64,000 nt of DNA from Pseudozyma flocculosa PF-1 (GCF_000417875.1 NW_006920879.1:2130-66129); one strand, 5' to 3'. Positions 1 through 11,679 are shown, counted from the stretch's first letter. The notes: a model not told the origin generated them from the letters alone. Translations and numbers: made by a program.

Positions 1-120
1 GGGGGGGGGGGGGGGAGTCACAGGGGCAACCCGCGCGGATCCGGTGGCATCGCCCATGTTCCAGCCTCCCTTTTTACCAAAGTTTGATATACGGATTGGT
101 CTCGTTTTCTCGCAAAACCA
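1..120. other. G homopolymer and tRNA upstream region
   Basis: The window opens with a run of 15 G, followed by about 100 bases of non-coding sequence upstream of the tRNA gene. The G run may be a true homopolymer or an assembly edge; it cannot be decided here. No gene is seen. Confidence 0.5.
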
Positions 121-227
121 TCCCGGCTAGCTCAGTCGGTAGAGCGTCAGACTTTTAGCCCGGTCTGTCCGCAAAGGCGGATTTGAGGTCCATCTGAACG
201 TCATGGGTTCGAGCCCCATGTCGGGAG
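121..227 (+). tRNA. tRNA-Lys (anticodon UUU), with a 34-nt intron
   Basis: This is a full cloverleaf. The acceptor arm is TCCCGGC (121-127) with GTCGGGA (220-226) and discriminator G227. The Pol III A box is TAGCTCAGTCGG (128-139) and the B box is GGTTCGAGCC (206-215). The anticodon stem TCAGA (147-151) pairs with TCTGA (193-197). The loop reads C-T-TTT-A, so the anticodon is at 154-156. A 34-nt intron (158-191) interrupts the gene just after position 37, the canonical eukaryotic nuclear tRNA intron site. It decodes AAA, and AAG by wobble. Confidence 0.93.
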
Positions 228-228
228 A

Positions 229-242
229 TTTTCTTTTTTTTT
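229..242 (+). terminator. RNA polymerase III T-tract terminator
   Basis: T4 (229-232) and T9 (234-242) begin two bases after the tRNA discriminator, the expected place for Pol III termination. Confidence 0.85.
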
Positions 243-776
243 CTTTCCTTTTCTTACCTTGATCCCACTAATCCTGCCCCCTTTCTCCTCGTTTTGGGCG
301 ACTGATCAAGACGACGACGAGCGGCGCCGACGGCCAGCCTTCTCGGCATCGCTGAAACGGTGTTGGGATTGCAGCGGCACACGTATGCCTTCGCAGTCAT
401 GGAGCCACACCCTTCTCAAAGTGCGGTTCGAGGGACGGCTCTCGCTCGCTCGCTCGCGATGCCAGCAGTACCAAGACGTCTGCGCCGTGAGGGCCGGATC
501 TCGACGGCGATCAGGGGAGGGAGGACGTCAGAGTCATTGTCGCCGACGCATGGGAGAGGCGGTCTCTGGCTTGCTACTCGAACCGGACCGAGACGAAGGG
601 GGACAAGGCGTTCATACTACTGGGCAATGGGGCGCTGTAGTCAAATCATGGTACGATGGCCTCGGCCTGGCATTTGATTGCGTGTGGACAGGCAGTGGCA
701 CAGGAGACTGGTGCGGTACATGCATCCCCCTCTCTCTCGCCACGCGGCCTCGACGAGCCGCGCTGGTCGCCCCGCG
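243..776. other. Intergenic spacer between tRNA-Lys and the UFE1 3' end
   Basis: About 530 bases lie between the tRNA terminator and the UFE1 stop codon, which reads toward it from the right. I see only short simple tracts such as CTCG repeats near 440-460. Open frames here have no recognisable product. Confidence 0.5.
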
Positions 777-2299
777 TCAGTCCATCCAGTGCAAAAAGAG
801 AAGTGCGAGGCCGCTACCGACGAGAAAGACGCTGAGCATCTTGTCGGCCTCCCTGCTCCGCTGCCTCGCCTTTTCGAGCTGCTCGTTTCCCTTGCCCACC
901 TCGGTGCCGACGCCGATGGCCTCGTCGAGGAGGCGGTCGGTGACCTCGCCCTGCTGTTCGAGCTGCTGCGCCACCTGGGTCTGGAGATCGCTGATCTCGT
1001 ACAACCTGCTCTCTGCCTTTTGGATGGCGGCCAGGTCCGACTCGAGCGATTTGACGAGCTGCGACGACTCGTTTTCAAACATCTCGATCTGCGTCGCCGA
1101 CAGCTGCGTCGAAATGTCGCGGCCCACGAGCGACGACTCGGACTCGAGCGACGGGTCAAACGAGCCGCCGACACTGCCCTTGACCGGGGCCGGTGCGGCC
1201 GAGGTCGAGGTCGAAGCTGAGCCGCCGTCTGCGCCGGCGTTTTGGTGCGACAGGATGGCGCGCGAGTTGGCCAGGGAGCGGCTCTTTTCGCGCTGGGCCT
1301 TGAGGCGAAGCTCCTGCATGTCGCTCTGGAGCGACGAGGCGCGCGAGAGGAGCGTCGAGAGGTAGTGGGTGACGGAAGCGCGGTGGGCAGAGATGATGGA
1401 CGACGCGAGGATCGAGGATGCCGAGTCGCGCGGCGTCGAGAGCGAGAGGAGCGTGTGGAGCGGCGAAAGAGCCGTGGGCTCGGTCGGCGCCGTCTTTTTG
1501 CGCGCTGCGGCGGGCGTCGTCGGCGGGAGCCGGGGCGTGGGCGGTTGGAGGATGCATAGGCAGATAGCGACATCGACATCAAGAAGAGGGTCGAGCGAGC
1601 AAGCATTTGAGGAGAGCGGACAGAGGTTGGCGTGGGGTCGAGGGGAGAACAGGCGACAGCGAGATCAGCACGACGTCCGAAGCCGATGCCCGGCAGAGAG
1701 GCGAGCGGGTTGGCAGGGCGGGAACCAAGACGAGGGGCAGGAAGAGATGAACCCCGCACTCGTCGCGCCACTGCATCACGTCACCACCGCTCACCTTCCT
1801 CTGCGAGTTCGAGCTCGCGTATGCTTTCGAGGCAGCGCTTGACGACGACCTTTACCTGAAAGTCGATTTCGTCCCTCTGTCGTTCGGTGAGGGGTCCCTG
1901 GAAAGCGGTCCACATGGCAAAGGGCGAGCTGCGATCCGCCTGCTGTGCGGCATCGCCATCGCCGTCGCTGCCGGGCTGACCTGGGGCGAGGGGCGTGCGT
2001 GGGCGGTGGTGCTTGGAGGCGGACGAGGGGAGGGCGAGGTACTGCCTGCGTATCGAGTAGAGGAAGGCGAGGAGGGAGACGATGTGCCTGCGGATGGTGT
2101 AGGCCTGCGCCAGCCACTGCTGATGCGCACGGACGACGTTGGGAGGGGGGTCGCTGCGTTGGAGTCGCTTCGAGGGTGGCGGGTAGGACGAGGACGAGGA
2201 CGACGAGGATGACGAGGACGAGGATGCGGCGTCGACGAGGGAGCGAAAGTCGCCTGTGCGGTCGTGGGCCGGTGGTGGGCGGCGATGGGTCGACATCAT
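777..2299 (-). CDS. UFE1: Syntaxin-18/Ufe1-type Qa-SNARE of the ER
   Basis: A tail-anchored Qa-SNARE for fusion of Golgi-to-ER retrograde vesicles at the ER. Exon 1 is 2299-1795 and exon 2 is 1504-777; the intron (1794-1505) is GTGAGC...GCAG, and the join closes in frame at 410 residues. The N-terminal part has the Ufe1/STX18 helical domain (RHIVSLLAFLYSIRRQY, then LTERQRDEIDFQVK). After the join, HRASVTHYLSTLL and MQELRLKAQREKSRSL match the family's central segment. The SNARE helix spans about residues 308-385, with the zero-layer glutamine in EQQGEV (about Q353). A single membrane anchor (about 391-408) ends HWMD, with almost nothing after it. A Ser-rich tract sits near the N-terminus. The start is the first of two adjacent ATGs (2299 or 2296). 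The 290-nt intron is long for this window, so its acceptor is the least certain element. Confidence 0.9.
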
Positions 2300-2534
2300 G
2301 GCGGCCGTCGAGGTGCGGCAGAGGGCGTGCGGACGAGGCGAGATGAGTCGATGGTGGCGTGGCTGTGGCTGCGGGCGTGGGTGATTGACCTGACGGACCA
2401 CTGACGGGAGGCAAAGTGCAAGGGTGAGTGGGGGGTCCAAGGGTCAGAGGAGGAAACGGAGCCACGAGCGAGGTTCAGGGTTGGCCGCGTTCCGAGGTTG
2501 GGGGCGCAGCTGGGTCGGTCTGTGCGCGCAAAAG

Positions 2535-2695
2535 GCCAGCGGGGAGCCACAGCCTCCACCTGGCTGGCTGGCTGGCTCGCCGACCCTTGGGGCCGCGAAC
2601 ACGCGTGAAGTACCAAAGTGGCGAGGCCCGGCCCGGCCTGGCCAGGGCAAGCCATGCGGCGACAGACGTGTGCCATCACTCGCTGACCCTTGCAA
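2535..2695 (+). repeat. Dispersed non-coding repeat, copy 1 (block order A-B)
   Basis: Block A (AGCCACAGCCTCCACCTGG, then a TGGC run and CTTGGGGCCGC) is followed directly by block B (ACCAAAGTGGCGAGGCC, then GGCCAGGGCAAGCCATGC and CCATCACTCGCT). Both blocks recur at 12150-12300 on the other strand, nearly identical but in the order B-A. The copy sits between the UFE1 start and the ALG12 stop. Confidence 0.8.
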
Positions 2696-2774
2696 ACGGC
2701 ACGCCTGGTCGCGGCATGCTCTACGCACACGGCATCTAGCATCCGATTCATTCCTTCTCGCATCGTAGGCGACA

Positions 2775-5340
2775 TCACGAGGGTGCCGACGACGGCGAGG
2801 CCGATTGCAGCCTCTTGGCGCTGCAGATCCACACCTGATCCTCGCGCACCACCTCAAAGGGCGACACGAGCAACGCCAGCTCCAGCAGGCCTCGCCGCTG
2901 CCGTTCGGACCACGGCACGACTGAGCGCAGCGCCTGCTTCAGGTCGCCCACCAGCCGCCCCAACGACTTGCGCCTCAGCCCGGCATACCCCTTTTCGGGC
3001 TGCAGCAACGTCTCGAACGGCTGCTCGTCGTCTCCCAGCGCCGGCGTCTGCCTCTCTGCATCGGCATCCGCACCAGCCGCCGTCGTCATCGCACCCTGGC
3101 CTGCCGCTGCTCCTGGTCCGGCCGTGATGGACAGCAGATCCAGAGGCGGCACCTCGTATAGCACCTTGCAATCCCGGTGACCGGTCAGCAGGTGCGTGTA
3201 GTCCGTCCACGCCAGCCTGGCACCGTGCCCAAAGACGGGCAGGTTCTCGGTCTTGTCGTAGATCCACGGCGTGCCGGGGGCCGAGCTCCAGAGCGAGAAC
3301 GGGTACAGGGTCCGCTCGAGACGCAGCGACTGGAACAGCGTCACGCCCGTCATGGCAGGCATCACGTCGATGTGCAGACGCACTGTCGAGCCGGCAGAGC
3401 CAAGTCGGTGAGCGTAGATGCGGCCGCACAGGTCAGTTGTCGTGATCCTGGCCGCTGGGATGTCAGAGTTCCGCACGGCTTCCGCTCACCTTCCTGGTTC
3501 CGGCCAGCCGGCGTGTCGAGGTGGCTGTGCAGACGCGACAGCGCATGGCCGCCCGGATAGTTGAAGTGACTGGCCAGGGTCGCCAAAAAGGTGCCCGCTA
3601 GCGTGAGGAGGAGGACAGCATACGGCACCGCCCGTGCAAGCACGTTCGAGCCCGCTCCCTTGACGTCGAGCCTGTGGCGAGGGTGGACAGGAGACAGAAA
3701 TCAACATCGCTTCTTTGCGTCTGACAGGCTCGCAGGGACAGCGCTCACAGCTTGGCAGCGCCAATCGCGCTAATGGCGTTGAGGCACGGCACGCAGTACA
3801 TGATGAAGCGCCACTCCTTGTGGCCGAGCAGGCTGAGGGTGGCGATGTGCGCCGCGGGCAACAGCGCGAGCAGCGCACGGTGCGGGTACTGTCGCGGTGC
3901 GGCGCGGGAGCCGTAGATGGCGACAAGCCCAACCAGCAGGAGCGGGATCGAGACCCCGAGCAGCTTGACGAGGTGCTCGGTCAAGTAGGCATGCCAAGGC
4001 GAGACCTGTGCGGGGCAAGCGGGGACGAGGAGCGCGTCGTATCGGTGCATGAGCCAAAGGCGGGCCTCGCCGTGCATCCCTTCGGCCGTCATCGTACTCA
4101 CGCCCCACTCGCTGCTCTTGCCCTGGACCACGTTGAAGACCATAGCCTCGAGTTCCGGCCACAGCGGCCGGCCGGCCCCTGTGCGAAGCAGGTGAAACGA
4201 GTGCTTGAAGGCTCCGTACATTGACCGCGGAGCGGCCGACGATGGCTCGATGGTTTGCCAAAAGTAGGTGTCCAGGAAGGTCGTGGCCAGGGCGCTGACG
4301 AGGCCGGCACCGGCCGACACGGCCACGAGGTCGACGACACCCAGCCTGCGGGTGAAGAGGATCCACAGTCCCGCGGGCGCGAGGATGCCCACGACCTCGA
4401 GGCGCAGTACGCTGGCGGCAAAGACGAGCAGGGCGACGGCGATGCAAGCCTGTCTGCGAGCGACGTGCGAGCTGTGGGGAGAAGCGTGGCTAACCCTCGC
4501 CAGCAGACCGAGAGCGAGGATGACTGCGGTGCGGGGGTAAGAGGATGTCAGTTGGCTGCCGAGGTGCAAGGCTGAGTCGCAGCCGACGATGCCAGGCTCA
4601 CCGAGGGGAAAGGCGACCGAGTTTGGGACGGTCCTGCTGAGCCAGAAGTTGCAGTGGAACTGAGCCGCCGTCAGTGCGAGGAAGAAGAGGTAGGGCGAAG
4701 GCCCGCCAGAGCCACTCGGGCTTTGCGGGGGTTCTTTCGGGTCATGAGCGGGGCCGCCCTGAGAGTGAGGCGAGCGCTCTGATCTGGGCGGAAAGACGGC
4801 GTCGGCAAAGAAGGCGAGGGCGGTGCTAGACGCGAATGCGAGGACGAGGCGGACCAGCGTCTGAACGTCGGCCGAGTCGAGGGCGGGCGAAGGGAGACGG
4901 AGGACGTCGGACAGCAGCCAGGGAAGGGTGTGAAGGGCGAGCGAGGTGGGAGCGGCGAGGACGAGGGGCCCGAGAAAAGACCTGGGTACGGCGCCAGGGA
5001 AGGCGCGGTGGTCGTAGAGGTGTAGGCGGCTGGACGAGAGGCCGTGGACGAGGATGTCGTGTGTGGCCTGGATGGTGAAGCTCTCCTCTACCTTTGTGTA
5101 GGGGGTGACGACGACGTGGGCGGCGGTGACGAGCGACAGGGCAGCGGCGGCGCAGACGATGCGGAAGCGGCGAGGCGTCCTGCGCGGGCCCGAGATGCAG
5201 AACGAGAGGGCGTCGAGCAGGAGGCTGAAGAGGAAGACGCGGGCGACGAGGCGCTTGTACCAGGGGCCGACGACGAGGAAGCACAGCAAGAGCGAGGGCC
5301 ACTTGAGCAGGCGCCGGAGCCTCTGAAGCGACGCCCGCAT
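2775..5340 (-). CDS. ALG12: ALG12 alpha-1,6-mannosyltransferase of the dolichol-oligosaccharide pathway
   Basis: An ER membrane glycosyltransferase (GT22) that adds the eighth mannose (alpha-1,6, from dolichyl-phosphate mannose) to Man7GlcNAc2-PP-dolichol. Three exons: 5340-3749, 3671-3490 and 3382-2775. The introns are GTGAGC...ACAG, and the joins close in frame at 793 residues. Family signatures are TKVEESFTIQATHD in the first luminal loop (about residues 82-95), WPELEAMVFN with GKSSEWG, HKEWRFIMY near residue 510, SHFNYPGG in exon 2, and LHIDVMPAMTGV with WIYDKTENL in exon 3. Many hydrophobic segments fit a multipass protein. The start ATG at 5340 gives about 80 residues before the TKVEES motif, longer than in the human protein. 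The C-terminal region has an Ala/Gly-rich insertion. GPI-mannosyltransferases share the fold, but the combination of motifs points to ALG12. Confidence 0.93.
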
Positions 5341-5845
5341 GGTGACCGGATGGTGAGAGCGTCGAGGGCACGCGGCGGCAAGCAGCTGCTGCGGTGAGGG
5401 TACACATGAAGGTGCGAGGTGTGGGGGGCAGAGCAAGGAGTCCCGGCTGGCCAAGTTGGGTCTGACGCGGGTCTTTTGCCGATTTCTGGGCCAAGCCGAG
5501 CGAGGGGGTGGAGGGGGGCCGGCGCACGGCGGAGCAGGGCACACACACATGCGCCCGCAGCCAGGCGCACGCCGGCCAGGAATTGAGCCTAAGCTCAACC
5601 ACACGGCGTATACTCCGTCCGGGCTACTGAGACTCCAGCTCGTCAGTTTCGAGCGGGACGCCGCCACCACCAACCATCATCACGGCAGACAGGCAGGTCT
5701 TTGCAATGGACCTCGACCACAACGGCGTCGTGCAGCAGTAGCTCAAAGGTATTGCTCGGACTGGCATTGCATCGCATCGCATCGCGGCAGGGTGGACTGG
5801 ACAGTAGCAGTTGCCACATCATTGCTGTCGATCTCGTCTGCTCAG
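5341..5845. other. Spacer: ALG12 promoter region and 3' flank of the recombinase gene
   Basis: About 505 bases between two minus-strand genes. It includes a short GCATC repeat near 5768-5786. No gene or RNA is recognised. Confidence 0.5.
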
Positions 5846-7286
5846 CTAACCCTTCTTGCCCTTCTTGTCGCGTGCTCGCTTCTTCTCCCTCGCAGCCTGG
5901 GAGGTTCTCTTGTGCGCCGAGAGCACGGCTTGCTGGTCTCGGCGCCAGGCCTGCTCGAAGCCGTAGCGGACCTTGTTGAAGACGTCGAGGTTCACGTTGG
6001 CCTGCTTCGGGTCCTTCACAAAGGCATTGAAGGAGGCGAGGTTGGTCTTGTTCACGCCTTTAAGGACCGAATGATCTCCCCTGGTCAGCTTCAACGTCTT
6101 GCGCCCGGCTTGTCCTGCGAGATTGATGTCGTGGTCGGCGATGAGGTGGTCTGCGAGCGCGTCCGCCGCCATCTTGCCTCCGCAGAAGCACTCGCGTTCC
6201 CGGGCCGCCGCCCGGAGCACGTGGATGGTGTTGATGTGGGGGGCGAGGTTCTGAGGTTGAGACGCAGGCAATAGTGGTGGGTCAGCGGCCGGCAGCAACA
6301 AACAAAGGCAAACGAGAACGAGGCTGACTTACTGCCGCTTTGTACGACTTCAGCCGGTGCCGAGGCGCGAGGGTATCGTCCGCGAAACAAAACTCGCAGA
6401 TGTCGTTGTGTTGCCTCTCGCCGCCCTGCAGGTCCTGTCGGTGTCGATTTCTTGATGGCCGACGAGCCAGACTTTGTGGACCTTGCAGAACGTGACCGTC
6501 TCCTCCGTAGCACGAAGGATGCCGTGTTCCGTCTCGAGATGACAGAGGAGGTCGGCAATCTGGTTGTCGGTGGCGCAGAACTTCTGGGTAAGGTCGGGTC
6601 CCGGCACGTATGGGCACGTCGTCCCGTCGTCTCGAGTTGCCCGGCATCTCAGCAGCCCAATCGGCGCGCTGAGGCCCAGGTGATGATCGAGGTGGGCAGC
6701 GTAGGCCTTGGCCCCCACCAGCGTGTCGCGGGCGGGAGGCAGGGCTGCGGCGCACGCGCCGGCGGGGCACTCGGTCTCGTCGATCGTGGCTGCGGCGGCG
6801 GCCAGGTACACGGCCTCGACGAGCCTCGGACCGTAGCAGTGCATGACATGGTCGACGGCCTTGACCTCGCCGCCGCCCCCGCGCGGCTGCTGGCCGCATC
6901 CGGGGCATCTGCTCACCCACACGGAGACTCGGCACCCGAGGGAGCCTTCCAGCATCACAGCGACCGCCTCGTCGGGGGTGCAGCCGGTCTTGCCCTCGAA
7001 GAGCTTGCCGAAGTCGGTCGGCGGCGTGTCGCCGAAGGTCGACTGCCGGATCTCGTCGAGGCAGGACCTGAGGACCAAGGCTCGGCAGTCGGGGTTGGAC
7101 GAGAACGGCCGGGGTGCGGCAGGACTCGGCGCGTCGGTGGCTTTGCTTTTGCCCTTGCCCTTGTCGTCAGGCGATGACCGTTTGCGCTTGGGACCGGCCC
7201 CGGGGCCCGTGTCCAGCGCATCAGTCCCGGTCCTCTTGCGCTTGGTCGATGACGGGTTGCCGTGGCCCTCGTTGTCATCATCATCA

Positions 7287-7327
<41 letters not shown>

Positions 7328-9450
7328 CTCTGCTTTTGCTTCTGCTTCTGCTTCTTCGTCGTCGCCGATCTCATCCTGGTCGACGTCGGCGACGTCTTCA
7401 CCGGCGTTGTCGTCTTCGTCGTCTTCGTCGTCTGCGACCCACTCTGTCGTGTCCATGTCTTCGAGGACGTCGGCAAGGCCAAAGTCGACCTCGGCGCCGC
7501 CGGTACCAGTTTCTTGGTCGAGCTCCGGGTCGACGTCGAGCTCCGAATCGCGAAGGATCCTTCGGACAATCTCGGCGTTCGTCATGCGACCGTCTTCGTC
7601 GAAGGCGGGGTCGACGTGCTCGGAACCGGCGGCGGCGGCGGCGGCGGGCAGGGCCGGGGCATTGGCATCGGCGGTCGAGGTGGCAGCAGACGCTGCGATG
7701 CCTCCCGAGGTGCCGCTGGGGCCAGCAGCGAGGCTAGACTTTTCGAGCAGCGTCCTGCTTTCGGCGAAGAGGTTGGCATGCTTTTCCGCTTCGCGCTTGC
7801 GCCCCTTCTCCTGCTGCGCCTCGATGGACGCGTGACCCATGAGGACGAGCCGTCGCCTCCGGAGCCGTTGCAGGCGTCGCACGCGCTCCTCGAGGCTAGG
7901 GTCGGCCGCAGCCGCCCTCTGGAAGGCCGGGATGGATCCATGGTCGGCCTCGATCTCGCCGACGAGCTCATCCATATCCGCCTCGAGGCGTTGCAGGGGC
8001 TCGGAGGCGGCGTAGGCCGCCCGCTCCTCCTCGAGGGTCAGCCTTTCGCGCCGGACGACGAGCGAGGAGGGACGCTTGAGCGAACGGTGGGACTCGGACC
8101 GGCCCAGGAGCAAGTCCTGGAAGTTGATATCGGCCCGTTTCGACACGTAGTGGCGCGCGAACGTGGCGGTGCCTCGACGGTGGCCAAGCGTGTTCTGGGC
8201 GTCCACCTCCGTCACCTCGGGCGTGTTGATCGCGGTCCCGACGGCGCGCCGCAGGCAGTAGTACGTGAACAGGGGCATCGAGGCCAGGTCGCGGTTGCTC
8301 CGGTTGAGCACCTGCGCCTGGAGCGAGGTCCACGCCTTTTCGTCGTGCCGCGTCCAGGCCCCGTCCTCGCCTCGGTCGAACCCGCGCAGCACGAAGGTCT
8401 CGGCCTTGGTGCGATCGACGGAGAGTTGGAGGTGGGGGGCGTCGTTGCTGCCGACCGCCGGCTGTTCGGCGCTAGCGAGGAACATGTCCTTGTCCATCTC
8501 GAGAAGGTCCGACCAGCTCTTGACCCCAACAATGATGCCGTCGACCATGGCGGCCGTGACGAGCAGGAACGTCTGATCGATGGCGTACGGGAGATCCGGG
8601 TCGAGGTGAGCGGCTGCTTCTTGTACGCCGACGCGCGAAGCCGCAGCCCCTTTAGGTTGCGGATGGTGACATCGATGGTGACAAAGAAGCTGTCGGCGGC
8701 CTCATCGTAGCAGAGGAAAAAATCCACATCTTTCCACTTGAGAGCATCGCCCCATCCCGGCGAGAGGACCAGCTCGCCAGGCCTCGACGCCGTAAAGAGC
8801 GTCAAGGACAGGACGATGGCATGCTGCAGCCTCTCCAGAGGGTGCTTGTAGTGGGCGAGCGGGGAGAAGACGGCCTCGCGGAAGAAGCGGTAGACGTCCC
8901 CCATGGTGGCGACCATGGTGCGCTCAGCGTCGTCGAGGCGCATCTTCCGGATCAAGGCATAACACTCGGCGACGATCTCGATGCCTGGCTCACGAAGCAC
9001 CTTCTGGCGGTAGAGCGTCACCACGCCCTTGAACCGCTGCACGGCGGTCTCCTCCTTGACCTTGCGCCGGGCGGTGTACGGGTCCTGGCGACGGCTAAAG
9101 GTGCAGGCCTGGGCGACGAGCTTCCAGAAGGGCCTCGGAAGCGGAATGCCGCCCTTGGAGAAGTAGTTCTCGGTCACGGCCTTGTCCTTGGCCTCGCGAA
9201 CGAGCGCCGGGTCCTTCAGCCTGGCGAGCCGAGCGCTTGTGGCTTCGTCCCATTCGTCGGCGAGGTCGAGGTACTTGACGATGAACGCTACGAAGAAGCG
9301 CTCGTTCGCCTCCCGCTTCTCGATCGTGCCCGGCGCGCGGAAAGGTTGGTCATCGGTCTCGTCATGCTTCCTCCTGAGCTCGTGGAAGTTCGCCCACATC
9401 TCGCCGAGGTAGCCATCGTCGGCGGCGGCGTCCCCCCGCTGGCCTGACAT
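5846..9450 (-). CDS. DUF3435-like tyrosine recombinase with C-terminal zinc fingers (frame broken twice)
   Basis: This resembles fungal DUF3435 tyrosine recombinases, the domain of Starship 'captain' proteins; a role in DNA strand exchange or transposition is inferred. From ATG 9450 the first frame carries an N-terminal helical domain, TLFTASRPGELVLS with the expected catalytic Arg (about R223), and LKWKDVDFFL. The frame then shifts by -1 near 8650. It continues through HLDPDLPYAID, YYCLRRAVGTAIN and LGHRRGTATFARHYVSK, the expected His/Arg box and nucleophile Tyr. A coiled-coil stretch, a long Asp run (GAC repeat near 7270-7330) and basic KRKR signals follow. The C-terminus has several Cys/His clusters: CPGC, CRATRDDGTTC, CEFC...HINTIH and CFCGG...HLIADH. 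A second -1 shift or a 56-nt non-consensus intron lies near 6426-6481. The last intron (6332-6251) is a clean GTAAGT...CTCAG. It could be a live gene with assembly errors, a decayed copy, or a recoded gene. Confidence 0.75.
8647..8653 (-). other. Candidate -1 slippery heptamer A AAG GGG at the frame break
   Basis: In the upstream reading frame of the recombinase the codons read CTA AAG GGG. The heptamer A-AAG-GGG fits the X-XXY-YYZ pattern, and a -1 slip would read AAA GGG GCT straight into the frame holding the rest of the recombinase domain. A one-base deletion in the G4 run would look the same. No downstream stem-loop was folded. Confidence 0.3.
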
Positions 9451-11591
9451 GTTGCTTGGAGCGCGATGCGGATGCGGGCGACGCGGGGACCGTCGACGCA
9501 AGGCAGAGCGACCGGTTGGCTGAGGAGCTCGAGCGGTGCCGGCTGAAGGGAAGCAGGCGGCTTGCTCAGGCTGCGAGCATGGAGAGCGCGCGCCCGTCGA
9601 GCCGATGGCGAGCGAAAGAGAGAGTCGTCGCAGGGAGGGCTGTTGCGAAGGCGAGGGCGGAGAGCCGCCGAGGGACCAAGGCGAGAGTCGAGCGCAGGGA
9701 GCGCAGCCGAAGAGGAGGACCGGTGGCGCAGCTCGGGAGCTCGAGCAAAGACGAGTGCACAGCGCAGCCCCGGAGGATCGGAACCAGGGCGAGGAGAGGA
9801 GGGTGGACAATCACTGGGAGATGGCGAAAGTGAGGAGGAGAGACAGAGAGAGACAGAGAGGGTCGCAGCGGCTCGCCGGGTGGGTGGCGGAAGGAGGTTG
9901 GCGAGAAGCAGCCCACGGCGGCGGGGCCTGGTTTTGGCTGAGCCCCTCCCCGTCCGTCTGCCCGCTCGCGCGCCCAGCAGCCCCAGGAAAAGCAAGGCCG
10001 GGGAGGGGGGGGGAAAAAAGGCGCCGAGCCAGGCAGGCAAGGATCGCGACGGCCTAGCCCGATTTGGGCTTGTAGCAGGCGCACACCGGTGCGTTGGCGG
10101 TGGATAAGTCCTTGTAGCAAAGCTCCCCTCGTTGGCGGTGGAGCAGGAAAGAGACGCCATCTGTCTGAACCCATGTCGGGGCCTTTGTTGCGTGCAGCTG
10201 CCGAGGAACTACGCTCGGCAGGCTTTGGTCCAGGCACGCGCACGCGAGCAAACCCGCCCGCGCGCCAACAACTCCTCGCCGGAGATGCACATTCTTGAGG
10301 CCTTTGCAGGGTGCTAGCTATTGAGGCAGGTCGAGCGTCTTGTCCGAGAGCGAGGGTGGGTAAAGGGTGTCGTGATGGGGACGGATGCGAGGGGGCAGAC
10401 CGATCCTGGGACGCGACGGCGGTGGCGGCGAGCGGCCGGAAGCTTCACTCTGAGGCTTTTGCAGGCTAGGGTCGGGCCTACGTCGAGACAAGTCGACGGC
10501 CATTGTCCGGGAAACGAGGGGGAGCTTGCGAGGGGGAGGAACGGGCGAGGCGGAAAACGAACCGTTGCCGACGACGACGAGGCAAGCTCAAGGAGATACA
10601 CAGACCGAGTGCAACGAGCAACCTTTCCAGTCTGGTACATTGGGCCCCCGAGGCTCGGCCGATCGGCACGTAACGAGAGTGATCCCTGTCCCAAGGAAGT
10701 GTATTCTCGGACCATCGACGGGGGCGGATGAGATCGTCGTCTGAATGGCAAGACCTCGATCTCGAATGTCAGGGCGGGACGTGACCGAATCTCTGGCTCT
10801 GGAAGCGAAGGGCTGTTTGGTACGTCGGCTGGATCCGTCCGTCGCGGGGGCCGGGCCAGCATAAAGGGATGCGTGCCGGCCGTCCGAGACCGGGCGCGAT
10901 CAGCGTCATCGCCAACCCGTCCATGCCGTGCAGTAGAGACGGAAGGCATCGCGCGGCGTTGCATCGTCGGGCTTGGCCGCCTCTTTGTAGGTCCGCCTTG
11001 ATCGTGCTGCCATCGTTCTGCTGCTTGGTCTGTGAAGGGGCCGTGCGACCGCCCAGGAGGGAAGCCGTCGACGACGACGACACGCGAGGCGAGGTCAGGC
11101 GAACCTGCTTCGACGGCGGTTCGCCGAGGCTGCGATGCTGGCGGAAAGCAGCGAACGTGGTCTGTCGGGTGCACAAAGAGCGGCGACATGAAGACGCGGT
11201 CAGACGATCAGCCACGCACACTACCTCGTCACGACAGACAGACGAGGTGCAAGGAGAGGAGGGGGACGTTACGAGCACACGAGGTCATTGCTCGTCGATT
11301 CACTCACGCTCTGCGGGTATTTCCTCTTGGCGGTCGAAGGGGGACGCAGCGGGAGGAGCCGAAAAGGGGGGCCGCGACGTCGAGAGGGGGCCCGCCCTAT
11401 CCGGCGCATACGCGGCCGATGCAGCCCATCTCCGTGCTCCGTCCTGTGCCAAGGCTGCCGCCGAGCGATGTGGTCCCGGCTCGTCCAGGCGGCGAGGATC
11501 GCGGTCGTCAACGGCCTCGAGCCGGCGATAATTGTCGCACGGCCATACCGCGTCGATGACGGGCCGATCGGCGCAACGGACGAAGGAGGGA

Positions 11592-11679
<88 letters not shown>

